DNA of 64,000 nucleotides from Flavobacterium panacis (GCF_024649945.1 NZ_JANKMS010000007.1:1-64000); one strand, 5' to 3'; shown: positions 18,236 through 27,846, counted from the first letter of the stretch. The notes: generated by a model from the letters alone, not told the origin. A program made the numbers and translations.

Positions 18236-18703
18236 TTATGCGTGTTTTTTGATGAGTTTATCAGCAATGATGTCAGTTACTTCGTCAAGCATTTGATAAA
18301 CGTTTTCAAATCCGTTTGTAGCACCATAATAAGGATCAGGGACATCTACATTTTCATCTGGAAATAATTCATTCAGAATTAAATGAATTTTAGTTTTATG
18401 TTCTGGTCTTTTAGTCAAGTGACTTACATCGTTGAAATTGGAGTTGTCCATTACATAAATGTAATCAAACTCATCAAAATCACTTGATTTAATCTGTCTT
18501 CCTTTTTGCTGACTAATATTGATGCCGTTTTTTCTGGCTACTTCAATCGAGCGCTTGTCTGGACAATGGCCTACATGCCAAGAACCTGTTCCTGCCGAAT
18601 CGACAAAGAATTTATCTTGAGGTAATTTAGAAGCTAAAATTCCTTCTGCTAAAGGAGATCTACAGATATTCCCTAAACAAACCATTAAGATTTTTACAGG
18701 CAT
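18236..18703 (-). CDS. Low-molecular-weight protein tyrosine phosphatase
   Basis: A 155-residue phosphatase. The P-loop CX5R is C9-LGNICR15-S at the N-terminus and the general acid Asp is in VPDPYYG near residue 119; both are intact, so it should be active. Bacterial relatives act on phosphotyrosine of kinases or on small phosphoesters; no tyrosine kinase gene lies nearby. It follows dnaA by 8 bases and precedes the methyltransferase by 61, so it is probably co-transcribed with dnaA. Confidence 0.92.
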   Translation of the reverse strand: MPVKILMVCLGNICRSPLAEGILASKLPQDKFFVDSAGTGSWHVGHCPDKRSIEVARKNGINISQQKGRQIKSSDFDEFDYIYVMDNSNFNDVSHLTKRPEHKTKIHLILNELFPDENVDVPDPYYGATNGFENVYQMLDEVTDIIADKLIKKHA

Positions 18704-18711
18704 GGTACGTC

Positions 18712-20139
18712 TTAAAGCGTTAGTTTTTTGTTGATGTCTTCAACAAACTTTTTAAATTGTTTGTCTGTAGAAACTAAATTGTCAACCGTTTTACAAGCGT
18801 GAAGAACAGTTGCGTGATCACGGTCTCCAATTTGTGAACCAATATTTGCCAAAGAAGCTTTAGTGAATTTCTTTGCAAAAAACATCGCTAATTGTCTTGC
18901 TTGTACAACGTGCCTCTTTCTTGTTTTAGACTGAAGTGTTTCAATATCCAATTGGAAATAGTCTGAAACAATTTTTTGAATATAATCGATTGAGATTTCT
19001 CTCTTTACATTTTTAACAAATTTCTCTACAACGCTTTTCGCTAACTCGATTGTAACTTCTTTTTTGTTGAAAGAAGACTGAGCGATTAACGAAATAATTG
19101 CACCTTCAAGCTCTCTAACATTTGATTTGATGTTACGAGCAACATATTCTAAGATATCTTCTGGCATTTCTACACCATCACGATATAAGATGTTTTTTAA
19201 GATTGAAATACGAGTTTCGTAATCAGGCTGGTGCAATTCTGCAGATAATCCCCATTTAAAACGAGACAATAATCTTTGTTCGATATCCTGCATGTCAACA
19301 GGAGCTTTATCAGAAGTTAAGATTACTTGTTTTCCGTTTTGGTGTAAATAGTTGAAAATATGAAAGAATACGTCTTGTGTTCCTGATTTTCCTGATAAAA
19401 ACTGAACATCATCAATGATTAAAACATCGATTAACTGGTAAAAGTGAATAAAATCATTACGATTATTCTTTTTAACAGAATCAATGTATTGTTGCGTGAA
19501 AATCTCAGCTGAAATATATAAAACGGTCTTTTCCGGATACTTATCTTTTACTTCTACACCTATAGCATGTGCTAAGTGTGTTTTTCCTAAACCAACTCCT
19601 CCAAAAATCAATAACGGATTAAATGAAGTTCCTCCTGGTTTGTTAGCAACCGCCATACCCGCAGAACGAGCCAAACGGTTAGAATCTCCTTCTAAGAAAT
19701 TATCAAAACTGTAGTTCGGATTTAACTGAGACTCAATTTTTAAATTTCTAATTCCAGGAATTACAAACGGATTTTTTAGTTCAGGATTTAAGTTTTTAAA
19801 CGGAGCATCAACTTCTTGCGGTTTCATTGGCACTCTATTGGCACTTGGCAGCTGCTCGGTAAACGGCTGTTTGTTACCATAAGTGTTCTCCATTTTAATT
19901 TTATAGAGTAACTTTGCGTTTTTTCCCAGTTCTTTGGTTAACGCAACTTTCAACAATTTTACGTAGTGTTCTTCTAGCCACTCGTAGAAAAATTTACTTG
20001 GAACTTGAATATATAATGCGTTGTCGGTTAGCTCAACTGATTTGATTGGCTCAAACCAAGTTTTATATGCTTGGTCTTGAATATTATCCTTTATAAAGGA
20101 CAAACAGTTTTCCCATACCGATTGAGCAGTTTTAGTCAT
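18712..20139 (-). CDS. dnaA: Chromosomal replication initiator DnaA
   Basis: The ATPase that opens the chromosome origin. Domain I (MTKTAQSVWENCLSFIKDNI) is N-terminal, followed by a variable linker. The AAA+ domain starts near residue 140 with Walker A GGVGLGKTH (180-188) and Walker B IDDVQFLSG, and domain IV ends with the DnaA signature GDRDHATVLHACKTV. Length 475 is normal. It heads a minus-strand operon with a phosphatase and a methyltransferase, a flavobacterial rather than classical dnaA-dnaN layout. I see no cluster of good DnaA boxes in the 188 bp upstream, so this window does not show an origin. Confidence 0.97.
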   Translation of the reverse strand: MTKTAQSVWENCLSFIKDNIQDQAYKTWFEPIKSVELTDNALYIQVPSKFFYEWLEEHYVKLLKVALTKELGKNAKLLYKIKMENTYGNKQPFTEQLPSANRVPMKPQEVDAPFKNLNPELKNPFVIPGIRNLKIESQLNPNYSFDNFLEGDSNRLARSAGMAVANKPGGTSFNPLLIFGGVGLGKTHLAHAIGVEVKDKYPEKTVLYISAEIFTQQYIDSVKKNNRNDFIHFYQLIDVLIIDDVQFLSGKSGTQDVFFHIFNYLHQNGKQVILTSDKAPVDMQDIEQRLLSRFKWGLSAELHQPDYETRISILKNILYRDGVEMPEDILEYVARNIKSNVRELEGAIISLIAQSSFNKKEVTIELAKSVVEKFVKNVKREISIDYIQKIVSDYFQLDIETLQSKTRKRHVVQARQLAMFFAKKFTKASLANIGSQIGDRDHATVLHACKTVDNLVSTDKQFKKFVEDINKKLTL

Positions 20140-20327
20140 AGATTCAGATAAATTTTTTATTATTGTTATAAAGATTCTCCTAATAAAAAAGGAGCAATTT
20201 TATTCCGTATTTCGGGATAACAAATATGTGAACAAATTTCTGTAAAAAAAAATATTTTGGTATCTAATTTTATAAAAAAAAGTTGTAAAAGGGCTTTTTA
20301 AATTCGAATTTTTTTAATATTTTATCA

Positions 20328-20732
20328 ATGAAAAATCATCAGACTCAAGTACGAGTTCGTTACTCAGAAACCGACCAAATGGGAGTCGTTTATCACGGAA
20401 ATTATGTTCCTTATTTTGAAATCGGACGCGTGGAATGGCTTAGAAATAAAGGAGTTTCGTATAAAAGTATGGAAGAAAGCGGAATTGGCCTCCCGATTGT
20501 GAACATGAATATAAATTACAAAAAATCGGCGAGATATGATGAACTTTTAACAATTCATACGACTTTCAAAAGTCACTCTTCTGTGAAGATCGAATTTGAC
20601 TGCGCAATTTATAATGAGGCAAATGAGTTATTAACAACTGCATCATTTATTTTGGTATTTGTTGCGTTAAAAACAGGTCGTCCAACAGCTCCTCCAGACT
20701 ATATTTTGGAAATATTTAAATCTCTTGAATAA
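20328..20732 (+). CDS. Hotdog-fold acyl-CoA thioesterase (YbgC-like)
   Basis: A 134-residue 4HBT-family thioesterase. RVRYSETDQMGVVYHGNYVPYFE contains the conserved D and HxNY segment of the YbgC/4-hydroxybenzoyl-CoA thioesterase active site, and GRVEWLR follows. These enzymes hydrolyse short or medium acyl-CoA or acyl-ACP. It is divergent from dnaA and convergent with the YigZ-like gene, so it is probably a single-gene unit. Substrate not determinable. Confidence 0.88.
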   Translation: MKNHQTQVRVRYSETDQMGVVYHGNYVPYFEIGRVEWLRNKGVSYKSMEESGIGLPIVNMNINYKKSARYDELLTIHTTFKSHSSVKIEFDCAIYNEANELLTTASFILVFVALKTGRPTAPPDYILEIFKSLE

Positions 20733-20763
20733 TTGTTAAAACGAGTAAGATTTTGATGTTAAT

Positions 20764-21396
20764 TTATATTAATTTAATATCAATTTCGAACATTAAATCA
20801 AAAATGCTGAACACTGTTTCGGCATTTTTTTTTCGCGTTTTTGTCACAATTTTGCCAATTGGCAGTCCAGAAATTTCATCCATTTCCATTTCTTGAGATA
20901 CGATTTCTAATTTTTTTTCTTTGATCACACGCATTACTTTATTCATGTTTTTGTAATCAAAAGAAATTAAAAATTCAACATCGATTGTTTTTTCGACGAT
21001 CTCACAAACTTCTAAAGTCATTTGAGCAGTTGTTCTATAGGCTGCAATCAAACCGCCAACACCTAATTTTACTCCACCAAAAATACGAACCGCAACTACA
21101 AGAACGTTGGTTAATCCAAAAGATTGTATTTGTCCGTAAATTGGTGCTCCTGCTGTATTGCTAGGTTCACCGTCGTCATTTGCACGATATGAGATTTTGT
21201 TTCCAACTCCTATTTGATAAGCATAACAATAATGTACTGCATGTGGATGTTGTTTTTTAAGATCCTCAATAATAGGTTTTACTTCATCTTCATGATCTAT
21301 CGGAAAGGCGTAGCCAAAGAATTTACTGCCTTTTTCTTTAAACAGTATTTCTTCAGATGCAAAAGCAATAGTTTGATAAGTATCGTTAATTTCCAA
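20764..21396 (-). CDS. YigZ/IMPACT family protein
   Basis: A 210-residue protein of the UPF0029 family. HAVHYCYAYQIG, SYRANDDGEPSNTAGAPI and FGGVKLGVGGLIAAYRTTAQ are the family core, followed by a C-terminal DUF1949-like domain. Bacterial YigZ is thought to act in translation-related or RNA-linked processes by analogy with IMPACT; its role is not firmly known. It follows the HAD gene on the same strand but 112 bp containing a perfect 19-bp inverted repeat lie between them. Confidence 0.9.
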   Translation of the reverse strand: MEINDTYQTIAFASEEILFKEKGSKFFGYAFPIDHEDEVKPIIEDLKKQHPHAVHYCYAYQIGVGNKISYRANDDGEPSNTAGAPIYGQIQSFGLTNVLVVAVRIFGGVKLGVGGLIAAYRTTAQMTLEVCEIVEKTIDVEFLISFDYKNMNKVMRVIKEKKLEIVSQEMEMDEISGLPIGKIVTKTRKKNAETVFSIFDLMFEIDIKLI

Positions 21397-21428
21397 AAGC
21401 TGTATTCTAAATTCTATTTTATTTTTTT

Positions 21429-21495
21429 GCCACAGATTAAAGGATTTTAAAGGATTCTTTTTTTGGAAATCTGTGTAAATCCTTTAATCTGTGGC
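21429..21495. repeat. Perfect 19-bp inverted repeat, GCCACAGATTAAAGG type
   Basis: Arms at 21429-21447 and 21477-21495 (outer sequence GCCACAGATTAAAGG) are perfectly complementary around a 29-base spacer that repeats part of the arm (TTTAAAGGATT). It is located between the HAD gene and the YigZ-like gene, both read on the minus strand, so a stem-loop would form in the mRNA. Confidence 0.85.
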
Positions 21496-21508
21496 TTATT
21501 TTTTATTC

Positions 21509-22111
21509 TTAAAGTATGTTCTTTTTATAAAGGTCAACCACATCTTCTTTTCCAACTTGAAGATTCCATACTTTAATTCCTAAAGCTGCGGCGCTGTCTG
21601 TGTTTTCTGTTTTATCATCAACAAACAAAGTGTTTTCTGCAACTAGATTGTTCTGCTCTAAAACAAATTGATAAATTTTTGGATCTGGTTTTCTCATTCC
21701 AATATCAAATGAAAAATATACCTTTTCAAAACAAGCATAAAAATCTTTATAAAAAGAAACGCCACTTTTAGTTTCAAAAGTATTGATATGGATAGAATCG
21801 GTATTGCTCAATAAAAACAGACGGTATTTTTTAGATAATTCCTGAAGGAATTCCAAACGGTAAAATGGGAAATCTGCCAAAACAGCATTCCAGGCTTTTA
21901 AAATGTCTTCTTTAGAAGCATTTGGCAATTGTTTTTGAAAACCGCCGATAAAATCTTCTGGCGAAATACCTCCAACTTCAAATGAAAAGTTTAATTGATC
22001 AAAGTCAGCATTCCATTCTTTCATTCCCAATTTTTGTAAACCAGAAATGGTGGCAGGTTTATCTAAATTGATAAAAATATCTCCAAAGTCAAAAATTATT
22101 GCATCAATCAT
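21509..22111 (-). CDS. HAD-like hydrolase (YihX type)
   Basis: A 200-residue haloacid dehalogenase superfamily hydrolase. Motif I reads IIFDFGDIFINLD, with Gly where most HAD phosphatases have the second Asp; this variant is usual in YihX-like members. Motif II is LLSNTD, motif III RKPDPKIY and motif IV FVDDKTEN. YihX-type enzymes act as sugar-phosphate phosphatases, but the substrate here is unknown. It overlaps the 3' end of ribD by 8 bases, so translation is likely coupled. Confidence 0.85.
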   Translation of the reverse strand: MIDAIIFDFGDIFINLDKPATISGLQKLGMKEWNADFDQLNFSFEVGGISPEDFIGGFQKQLPNASKEDILKAWNAVLADFPFYRLEFLQELSKKYRLFLLSNTDSIHINTFETKSGVSFYKDFYACFEKVYFSFDIGMRKPDPKIYQFVLEQNNLVAENTLFVDDKTENTDSAAALGIKVWNLQVGKEDVVDLYKKNIL

Positions 22112-23150
22112 AATTTCTAATCTGTATTAATTCGTCGTTTAAAATATTGGTTTTTATACTGTTTTTTCTTGAAATAACTGGAGCTTTTGTTCCTTTGTTA
22201 AAATCTGTTTTTCCGATAAAAATTCGAGCTTCATCCCAAAGATTTTCATCTATAAAAGATTGTAATGTTTGTTTTCCGCCTTCAATAATTATCGATTGAA
22301 TTTGATGTTGATATAAAACAGTTGCTATTTGAGGAATGATATTTTGGTTAAAATCAATTACTTCAAATTGAGTATTCTCTTTTGATGGTTTTGCTGTTTT
22401 AGAAAAAATGATGGTTTTTACAGTGTCATCAAAAATAAAACTGTTTTCATCAATTCGATTATTTTGATCAATCACCACTCTTGTCGGATTGTTTCCGTCC
22501 CAATCTCGTGCATTCAATTTTGGGTTGTCATCAACTACAGTTTGTGTTCCAACTAGAATAGCCTGTTCTTCAGTTCGCCATTTATGAACAAGTTGTCTAG
22601 AATATGGATTGGTAATCCAAACAGGTTTTCTTTCTTGTTCTAAAACTTTTTCAGGAGACAAAAATCCGTCCTGACTTTCTGCCCATTTCAAGATAATGTA
22701 AGGTCTCTTTTTTTGATGAAATGTAAAGAAACGTTTGTTTAATTGGTTGCATTCGTCTTCTAAAACTCCGACAGTAACATTTGCACCAGCTTCAATTAGT
22801 TTTAAAATGCCTTTTCCAGCAACTTTTTCGTTTGGATCAACAGTTCCAACAACTACATTCGGAATTTCATTAGCAATAATCAAATCACAACAAGGAGGTG
22901 TTTTTCCAAAATGACTGCAAGGTTCGAGGCTTACGTAAATTGTTGCTTTTTTCAACAATGATTTGTCTTTGACAGAATTTACTGCATTAACTTCCGCATG
23001 TGGTTCGCCTGCTTTTTTATGCCAACCCTCGCCAATAATTTGCCCGTCATAAACAATTACACTTCCAACCATTGGGTTCGGATACGTTGTTCCAAGCCCG
23101 TTTTGTGCCAGTTCTATACAGCGTTTTATGTATTTTTCATGTATATTCAC
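22104..23150 (-). CDS. ribD: Bifunctional riboflavin deaminase/reductase RibD
   Basis: Carries out the second and third steps of riboflavin synthesis. The deaminase domain has the zinc ligands H51 (in PHAEVNAV), C78 and C87 (in LEPCSHFGKTPPCCDLI) and catalytic E53; the reductase domain begins near residue 150 (RPYIILKWAESQDGF, then VGTQTVVDDNPKLNARDW). Length 348 is normal. No FMN riboswitch is visible: a promoter box sits only 5 bases before the start codon, so the mRNA may be leaderless. Confidence 0.94.
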   Translation of the reverse strand: MNIHEKYIKRCIELAQNGLGTTYPNPMVGSVIVYDGQIIGEGWHKKAGEPHAEVNAVNSVKDKSLLKKATIYVSLEPCSHFGKTPPCCDLIIANEIPNVVVGTVDPNEKVAGKGILKLIEAGANVTVGVLEDECNQLNKRFFTFHQKKRPYIILKWAESQDGFLSPEKVLEQERKPVWITNPYSRQLVHKWRTEEQAILVGTQTVVDDNPKLNARDWDGNNPTRVVIDQNNRIDENSFIFDDTVKTIIFSKTAKPSKENTQFEVIDFNQNIIPQIATVLYQHQIQSIIIEGGKQTLQSFIDENLWDEARIFIGKTDFNKGTKAPVISRKNSIKTNILNDELIQIRNYD

Positions 23151-23154
23151 AGTG

Positions 23155-23162
23155 CAAAAGTA
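23155..23162 (-). promoter_or_regulatory. -7 element abutting the ribD start codon
   Basis: The minus strand reads TACTTTTG, ending 5 bases before the ribD ATG. Since transcription starts about 5-8 bases after this element, the mRNA would begin at or very near the start codon. Confidence 0.55.
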
Positions 23163-23220
23163 ATTAATTTTAAAGTTTTTGTCTAATGTCTTAGCTTAAG
23201 TTGTGAAACAATCCAGTTAG

Positions 23221-23254
23221 TTGTGATAGGATCAAAAAACAATATTTACTTTTG
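23221..23254 (+). promoter_or_regulatory. Promoter of the acetyltransferase/prmC unit
   Basis: TTG at 23221-23223 and TACTTTTG at 23247-23254 are separated by 23 bases, a match to the Bacteroidota promoter layout; the gene starts 19 bases downstream. Confidence 0.7.
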
Positions 23255-23272
23255 TGTTTATAATGATTTAGA

Positions 23273-23767
23273 ATGAAAAAAATGGTAAATTGGCTTATAC
23301 GAGCAATTGAAAAGAAAGATAATCAGTCAGTTGCAAGTTTAATCAGATCGGTTTTTGATGAAATGGAAATACCAAAAGTTGGAACTGCTTACGAAGATCC
23401 TTATTTGGATTTGATGTTTGAAGAATATAGTAAAGCGAAATCTGTATATTTTGTTGTCGAAAGTGATGGCGAAGTCGTAGGATGTGCAGGAATTGCGCCC
23501 CTAGAAAATGGTGATCCGAAAATTTGCGAATTGCAAAAAATGTATTTTTTGCCCAAAACACGAGGTCTGGGAATTGGAACCAAGTTAATGGAAATATGTT
23601 TGGAACAAGCTAAAGCTTTTGAATTTGAAAAATGTTATATAGAAACGATGCCTTTTATGCATGCCGCGCAAAAGCTGTATAAAAAATCTGGATTTGAATA
23701 TTTAGACGCTCCGTTGGGAGCAACCGGGCATAATTCTTGCCCTGTTTGGATGTTGAAAGTTTTGTAG
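23273..23767 (+). CDS. GNAT family N-acetyltransferase
   Basis: A 164-residue acetyltransferase. VVGCAGIAPLENGDPKICELQKMYF and the acetyl-CoA loop TRGLGIGTKLMEICLEQAK are clear GNAT motifs, followed by HAAQKLYKKSGFEYL. The substrate is unknown. It could also start at the Met codon three codons downstream. It lies 84 bases upstream of prmC on the same strand. Confidence 0.83.
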   Translation: MKKMVNWLIRAIEKKDNQSVASLIRSVFDEMEIPKVGTAYEDPYLDLMFEEYSKAKSVYFVVESDGEVVGCAGIAPLENGDPKICELQKMYFLPKTRGLGIGTKLMEICLEQAKAFEFEKCYIETMPFMHAAQKLYKKSGFEYLDAPLGATGHNSCPVWMLKVL

Positions 23768-23851
23768 AAAAGATGTAACAAATCTTAACAAACGAGACTT
23801 ATTGAGGTGAAAAATCAGTAATACTGATAACATAATGTTCAAAAATATCAA

Positions 23852-24706
23852 ATGAAAATTAAACAATACCGTACTCAATTTATAAAAGAATTATCGCCTT
23901 TTTACGATGCGTACGAAGCGGAGAGTTTTTTTTATTTAGTTCTGGAAGACAAACATAAACTTCGTCAGATTGATTTAGCATTAAATCATGAATTGATGTT
24001 TGAAGAGAATGATTTTGTTATGTGGGACGAAATCTTGAAGCATTTAAAAAATGAAGTTCCGATTCAGTATTTACTGGGTAAAACACATTTTTACGGTTTA
24101 GATTTTGAAGTAAATGAAAATGTTTTAATTCCAAGACCTGAAACGGAGGAGTTGGTAGAATGGATTATCAATGAAAATGCTAGTCCAGATAAATCAAAAA
24201 AAATAAAGATTCTGGATATTGGTACAGGGAGTGGTTGTATTGCTATTTCTCTGGCAAAAAATCTTCCTAATGCAGAAGTAGTTGCCGTTGATGTTTCTAA
24301 AAAAGCCATTGAAACGGCAAAAAGAAATGCTGTAAGAAATAATGTTGATGTGACTTTTGTGCTTTTAGATATTTTAGAAACAGAGCAGCTTCGGTGTAAT
24401 TTTGATATTATAGTTTCTAATCCGCCTTATGTCAGAAATTTGGAAAAGGAAGAAATCAAGAAAAATGTTTTGGATTACGAGCCTCATTTGGCTCTTTTTG
24501 TTGAAGATAACGATGCTTTGATTTTCTATAGAAAAATTGCAGAACTGGCAAAAAAAGGTCTTTTCGAAAAAGGAAAATTATATTTTGAAATCAACCAATA
24601 TCTTGGAAAAGAAATGATTGATTTATTAGAAAATATGGATTTTAAAAATGTTGAATTGCGAAAAGATATTTACGATAATGATCGTATGTTGAAAGGTCAT
24701 GTTTAA
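23852..24706 (+). CDS. prmC: Release factor glutamine methyltransferase PrmC
   Basis: Methylates the GGQ glutamine of peptide chain release factors RF1 and RF2. The SAM-binding loop is LDIGTGSGCIAISLA and the catalytic NPPY is at 190-193 (IVSNPPYVRNLEKEE), followed by DYEPHLALF. The N-terminal helical domain, FYLVLEDKHKL to IQYLLGKTHFYG, is also characteristic. Length 284 is normal. Confidence 0.94.
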   Translation: MKIKQYRTQFIKELSPFYDAYEAESFFYLVLEDKHKLRQIDLALNHELMFEENDFVMWDEILKHLKNEVPIQYLLGKTHFYGLDFEVNENVLIPRPETEELVEWIINENASPDKSKKIKILDIGTGSGCIAISLAKNLPNAEVVAVDVSKKAIETAKRNAVRNNVDVTFVLLDILETEQLRCNFDIIVSNPPYVRNLEKEEIKKNVLDYEPHLALFVEDNDALIFYRKIAELAKKGLFEKGKLYFEINQYLGKEMIDLLENMDFKNVELRKDIYDNDRMLKGHV

Positions 24707-24707
24707 T

Positions 24708-24757
24708 AGTTTTCAGTCTCAGTCACAGTTTTCAGTTGTCTACTGAGACTGAAAACT
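24708..24757. repeat. Inverted repeat, ACTG family, at a convergent gene end
   Basis: Perfect 16-bp arms AGTTTTCAGTCTCAGT (24708-24723) and its complement (24742-24757), with another TTTTCAGT in the spacer. It lies between convergent prmC and the ABC permease gene and starts at the prmC stop, so it might end transcripts from both sides, though there is no strong T-run. Confidence 0.8.
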
Positions 24758-24769
24758 GCGACTAAATAA

Positions 24770-26014
24770 TTATTCGTAACGTAACGCTTCAATAGGATCT
24801 AATTTTGAGGCTTTAATGGCTGGATATAAACCAGAAACAATTGCCACCATAAAACTTGTGCCGAAGGCAATAAGAATCGCTACCCATGGAATTACAAATG
24901 TAAATTTCATAGCGCTTGCTATTCCAAATCCCATAAGCATACCCAGGATAATTCCAACAAGACCTCCAATTTGCCCAATTAATAAAGTTTCAATAAAAAA
25001 TTGAAAAGCAACGGTTGATCTTTTTGCTCCTAAAGCTTTGCGAACACCAATTTCTCGAGTACGTTCTGTAACCGAAACAATCATAATATTCATTAAAGCA
25101 ATAGATGATCCTAAAATGGTAATAATGCTAATAATGGCTGAAGCCCAATCAAGATATTGTGTAATTCCTAAAATTCTATTTATTAAATCGTCGCTTCTGC
25201 CAATTCCAAAATTATTATCTCGCACAGGACTTAATTTACGAACTCTTCGCATGGTGCTTGTTGCATTGTCAATAGCTTGATCTAAAACTTCTTTTTTTGA
25301 AACCATGACACTGATGGTATAATTAATATTTGGCGCAGTAAATAAAGATCTCGCTACCTGAATCGGAATTAAAACACGTAAATCCTGACTGTTTCCAAAA
25401 GTGGAACCTTTTTCTTTTAAAACTCCAATGACTTTAAATCTGGCACCTCGAATTGAAATTATTTTGTCAATAGGATTGACATCTTTTAATAAGCCTTTTT
25501 CAAAATCAGAACCTACAACACAAGAATAAGTATTGTTTTCAATATCGAATTGATTAAATGAACGCCCTAATGTAGTTTCTAAACCAGAGTTTGAAATGAA
25601 ATGTTCGTCAACACCTACAATTTTAATCTCAGGATCCGTTTTAGTGTCTAAATATTTCACTTCAGCTTTTGAAGTAGCTGTAAAAGAAAGGGAAGTTTCT
25701 GTAAAAGGATATTTGTATTTATTTTTGAAGGCAACCGCTTCTGGATAAGAAATGATTGGATTTACAATTTCACGTTCATTTCCACCGCGGTTTTTAAGAT
25801 TGTTCTCGTATTGATTGATATTGAAAGTATTAGCTCCCATTGATGCAAAATTGGTTGAAACAGTATTTTCAAGTGCTGTAACAACTGTTAGAATTCCAAC
25901 TAAAGCTGTAATTCCAATAGCGATAATTAAAACGGTAAGAACAGTACGCAGAATTTGGGCTTTGATGGAACCAAACGCAATTCGGATATTTTCTTTAAAT
26001 AATTTTAGCATCAT
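24770..26014 (-). CDS. MacB/FtsX-like ABC transporter permease
   Basis: An inner-membrane permease of the MacB type. I choose the ATG at 26014; an upstream TTG at 26020 is less likely. A first transmembrane helix (about residues 20-45) is followed by a large periplasmic MacB_PCD domain, and three helices at the C-terminus (from about 285), with TERTREIGVRKALGAKRS and the final SGLYPAIKASKLDPIEALRY signature. Such proteins work with a LolD/MacB-type ATPase in lipoprotein or macrolide/peptide export; none is adjacent, so its partner must be elsewhere. Confidence 0.88.
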   Translation of the reverse strand: MMLKLFKENIRIAFGSIKAQILRTVLTVLIIAIGITALVGILTVVTALENTVSTNFASMGANTFNINQYENNLKNRGGNEREIVNPIISYPEAVAFKNKYKYPFTETSLSFTATSKAEVKYLDTKTDPEIKIVGVDEHFISNSGLETTLGRSFNQFDIENNTYSCVVGSDFEKGLLKDVNPIDKIISIRGARFKVIGVLKEKGSTFGNSQDLRVLIPIQVARSLFTAPNINYTISVMVSKKEVLDQAIDNATSTMRRVRKLSPVRDNNFGIGRSDDLINRILGITQYLDWASAIISIITILGSSIALMNIMIVSVTERTREIGVRKALGAKRSTVAFQFFIETLLIGQIGGLVGIILGMLMGFGIASAMKFTFVIPWVAILIAFGTSFMVAIVSGLYPAIKASKLDPIEALRYE

Positions 26015-26256
26015 GACCAATTTGTCACGAAAATACGGTTTTTGTTACAAGTTTGTTTTCGAAGTGTTATTATTTATTTTAAAAAGTAAGATATTTGCAG
26101 GCGATTTTAAATTAAGTCGAAAGTTGGAAAGACAGAAAGTCAAAAACGGTAAAGCCAACAGTTAAAAAAATATAGAAATAAATTAATTTTAAGGGTTTTG
26201 TATTTTAGTTTCAAAAGAAATCTAAAATCTAAAATCAACAATCAAAAATAAAAGAG

Positions 26257-27681
26257 ATGGCTTCAAAACCAAGTATTCCAAAAGGAACCAGAGATTTTTC
26301 ACCTGCAGAGGTGTCAAAACGTCAATATATTATTCAGACAATAAAAGCGAATTTCGAGAAATTTGGTTTTCAACCAATCGAAACGCCTTCGTTTGAAAAT
26401 TCAGATACTTTGATGGGAAAATATGGAGAAGAAGGAGATCGTTTAATTTTTAAAATTTTAAATTCTGGAAACTTTTTCTACAATAAGAGTAAAATTGAAT
26501 TACCTGAGTCAATTGAAGAGTTACAACTGAATTCTGCTGAAAAAATCAGTTTAGAGCAAAGGATTGAATTGAATAAATTCACAGGAAAAATTTCGGAAAA
26601 AGCATTGCGTTACGATTTGACAGTTCCATTTGCGAGATATGTGGTGCAACACCAAAGCGAAATCGAATTTCCTTTCAAAAGATACCAAATCCAGCCCGTT
26701 TGGAGAGCAGATAATCCGCAAAAAGGACGTTTTAGAGAATTTTTCCAATGTGATGCCGATGTTGTGGGGTCAAAATCACTTTGGCAAGAAGTGGAACTAG
26801 TTCAATTGTATGATACCGTTTTTACGGCTCTAGGTTTAGAAGGCGTTACGATTAAAATCAACAACAGAAAAATTTTATCTGGAATTGCTGAAGTAATTGG
26901 CGCTTCAGATAAATTAATTGATTTTACAGTTGCTCTTGATAAATTGGATAAAATTGGAGAAGACGGTGTTAAAAAAGAAATGATTGAAAAAGGAATTGCC
27001 GAAGAAGCTTTGGTAAAAGTACAGCCTCTTTTTAATTTCACAGGAACTTTTGCTGATAAAATTGCGCAGCTTTCAGATTTACTAGCTTCATCAGAAGAAG
27101 GAATGAAAGGTGTTGAAGAACTTAAATTTATCTGTGACAATGTTGCAGAATTAGGACTTTCAACTGCAATTTTAGATTTAGATGTGACCTTGGCTCGTGG
27201 TTTAAATTATTACACTGGAGCTATTTTTGAAGTTGCCGCTCCAAAAACGGTTGCCATGGGTTCTATCGGTGGTGGCGGAAGATACGACGATTTGACTGGT
27301 ATTTTTGGTTTGAAAAATATGAGTGGTGTCGGAATTTCTTTTGGATTAGATAGAATTTATTTGGTTTTAGAAGAATTACAATTGTTTCCTGAAACAGTTG
27401 CAGCGACTTCAAAAGCAATGTTTATTAATTATGGAAACAAAGAAGCGTTATATGCTTCAAAAGCAATTCAGAAATTAAGAAAAGAAAATATAAAAGTAGA
27501 ATTGTATCCTGACAATGTAAAAGTGGGGAAACAATTTCAATATGCAGACAAGCGTTTTATTCCATTTGCGGTAATTGCTGGAGATCAGGAAATTGAATCG
27601 AATACTTTTGCGCTTAAAAATTTAGTGACAGGAGAGCAGGTTTCTGTTGATTTTGAAGGATTGAAGAATGCTTTACTTTAA
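26257..27681 (+). CDS. hisS: Histidyl-tRNA synthetase
   Basis: Class II aminoacyl-tRNA synthetase charging tRNA-His. [17 protein letters not shown] opens the catalytic core; motif 2 is [20 protein letters not shown], and the histidine-specific loops [13 protein letters not shown] and [17 protein letters not shown] are intact. The C-terminal anticodon-binding domain runs from about residue 385. Length 474 is normal. It is monocistronic, followed by two copies of a repeat and tRNA-Trp. Confidence 0.97.
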   Translation: MASKPSIPKGTRDFSPAEVSKRQYIIQTIKANFEKFGFQPIETPSFENSDTLMGKYGEEGDRLIFKILNSGNFFYNKSKIELPESIEELQLNSAEKISLEQRIELNKFTGKISEKALRYDLTVPFARYVVQHQSEIEFPFKRYQIQPVWRADNPQKGRFREFFQCDADVVGSKSLWQEVELVQLYDTVFTALGLEGVTIKINNRKILSGIAEVIGASDKLIDFTVALDKLDKIGEDGVKKEMIEKGIAEEALVKVQPLFNFTGTFADKIAQLSDLLASSEEGMKGVEELKFICDNVAELGLSTAILDLDVTLARGLNYYTGAIFEVAAPKTVAMGSIGGGGRYDDLTGIFGLKNMSGVGISFGLDRIYLVLEELQLFPETVAATSKAMFINYGNKEALYASKAIQKLRKENIKVELYPDNVKVGKQFQYADKRFIPFAVIAGDQEIESNTFALKNLVTGEQVSVDFEGLKNALL

Positions 27682-27703
27682 GAAACAGATTTTTAAATTT
27701 TTT

Positions 27704-27802
27704 GTTTCACGCTGATTTTACAGATTTGAGCAGATTTAATTTGATTTTTTTATTTAAAAATCTGTGCATATCTGCTGAGATCTTTTTGAAATCTGCGTGA
27801 AA
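27704..27802. repeat. AAATCTGCGTGAAA-type inverted repeat, copy A
   Basis: Starts with GTTTCACGCTGATTTT and ends with GAAATCTGCGTGAAA, two arms complementary over most of their length, with inner segments (CAGATTTGAGCAGATT against AATCTGTGCATATCTGCTGAG) that also pair. It lies beyond the hisS stop codon. A second copy follows 45 bases later. Confidence 0.75.
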
Positions 27803-27846
27803 TAACTTTTTTTTCATAATAGATTCTTAGAATAAAATGACTTTGT

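Noticed and set aside
20140..20327. Possible origin of replication next to dnaA
   Set aside because: Only two poor DnaA-box-like words (TTATCCCGA and TTGTTCACA, each two mismatches from TTATCCACA) occur and there is no AT-rich repeat array; bacterial dnaA is often far from the origin in this group.
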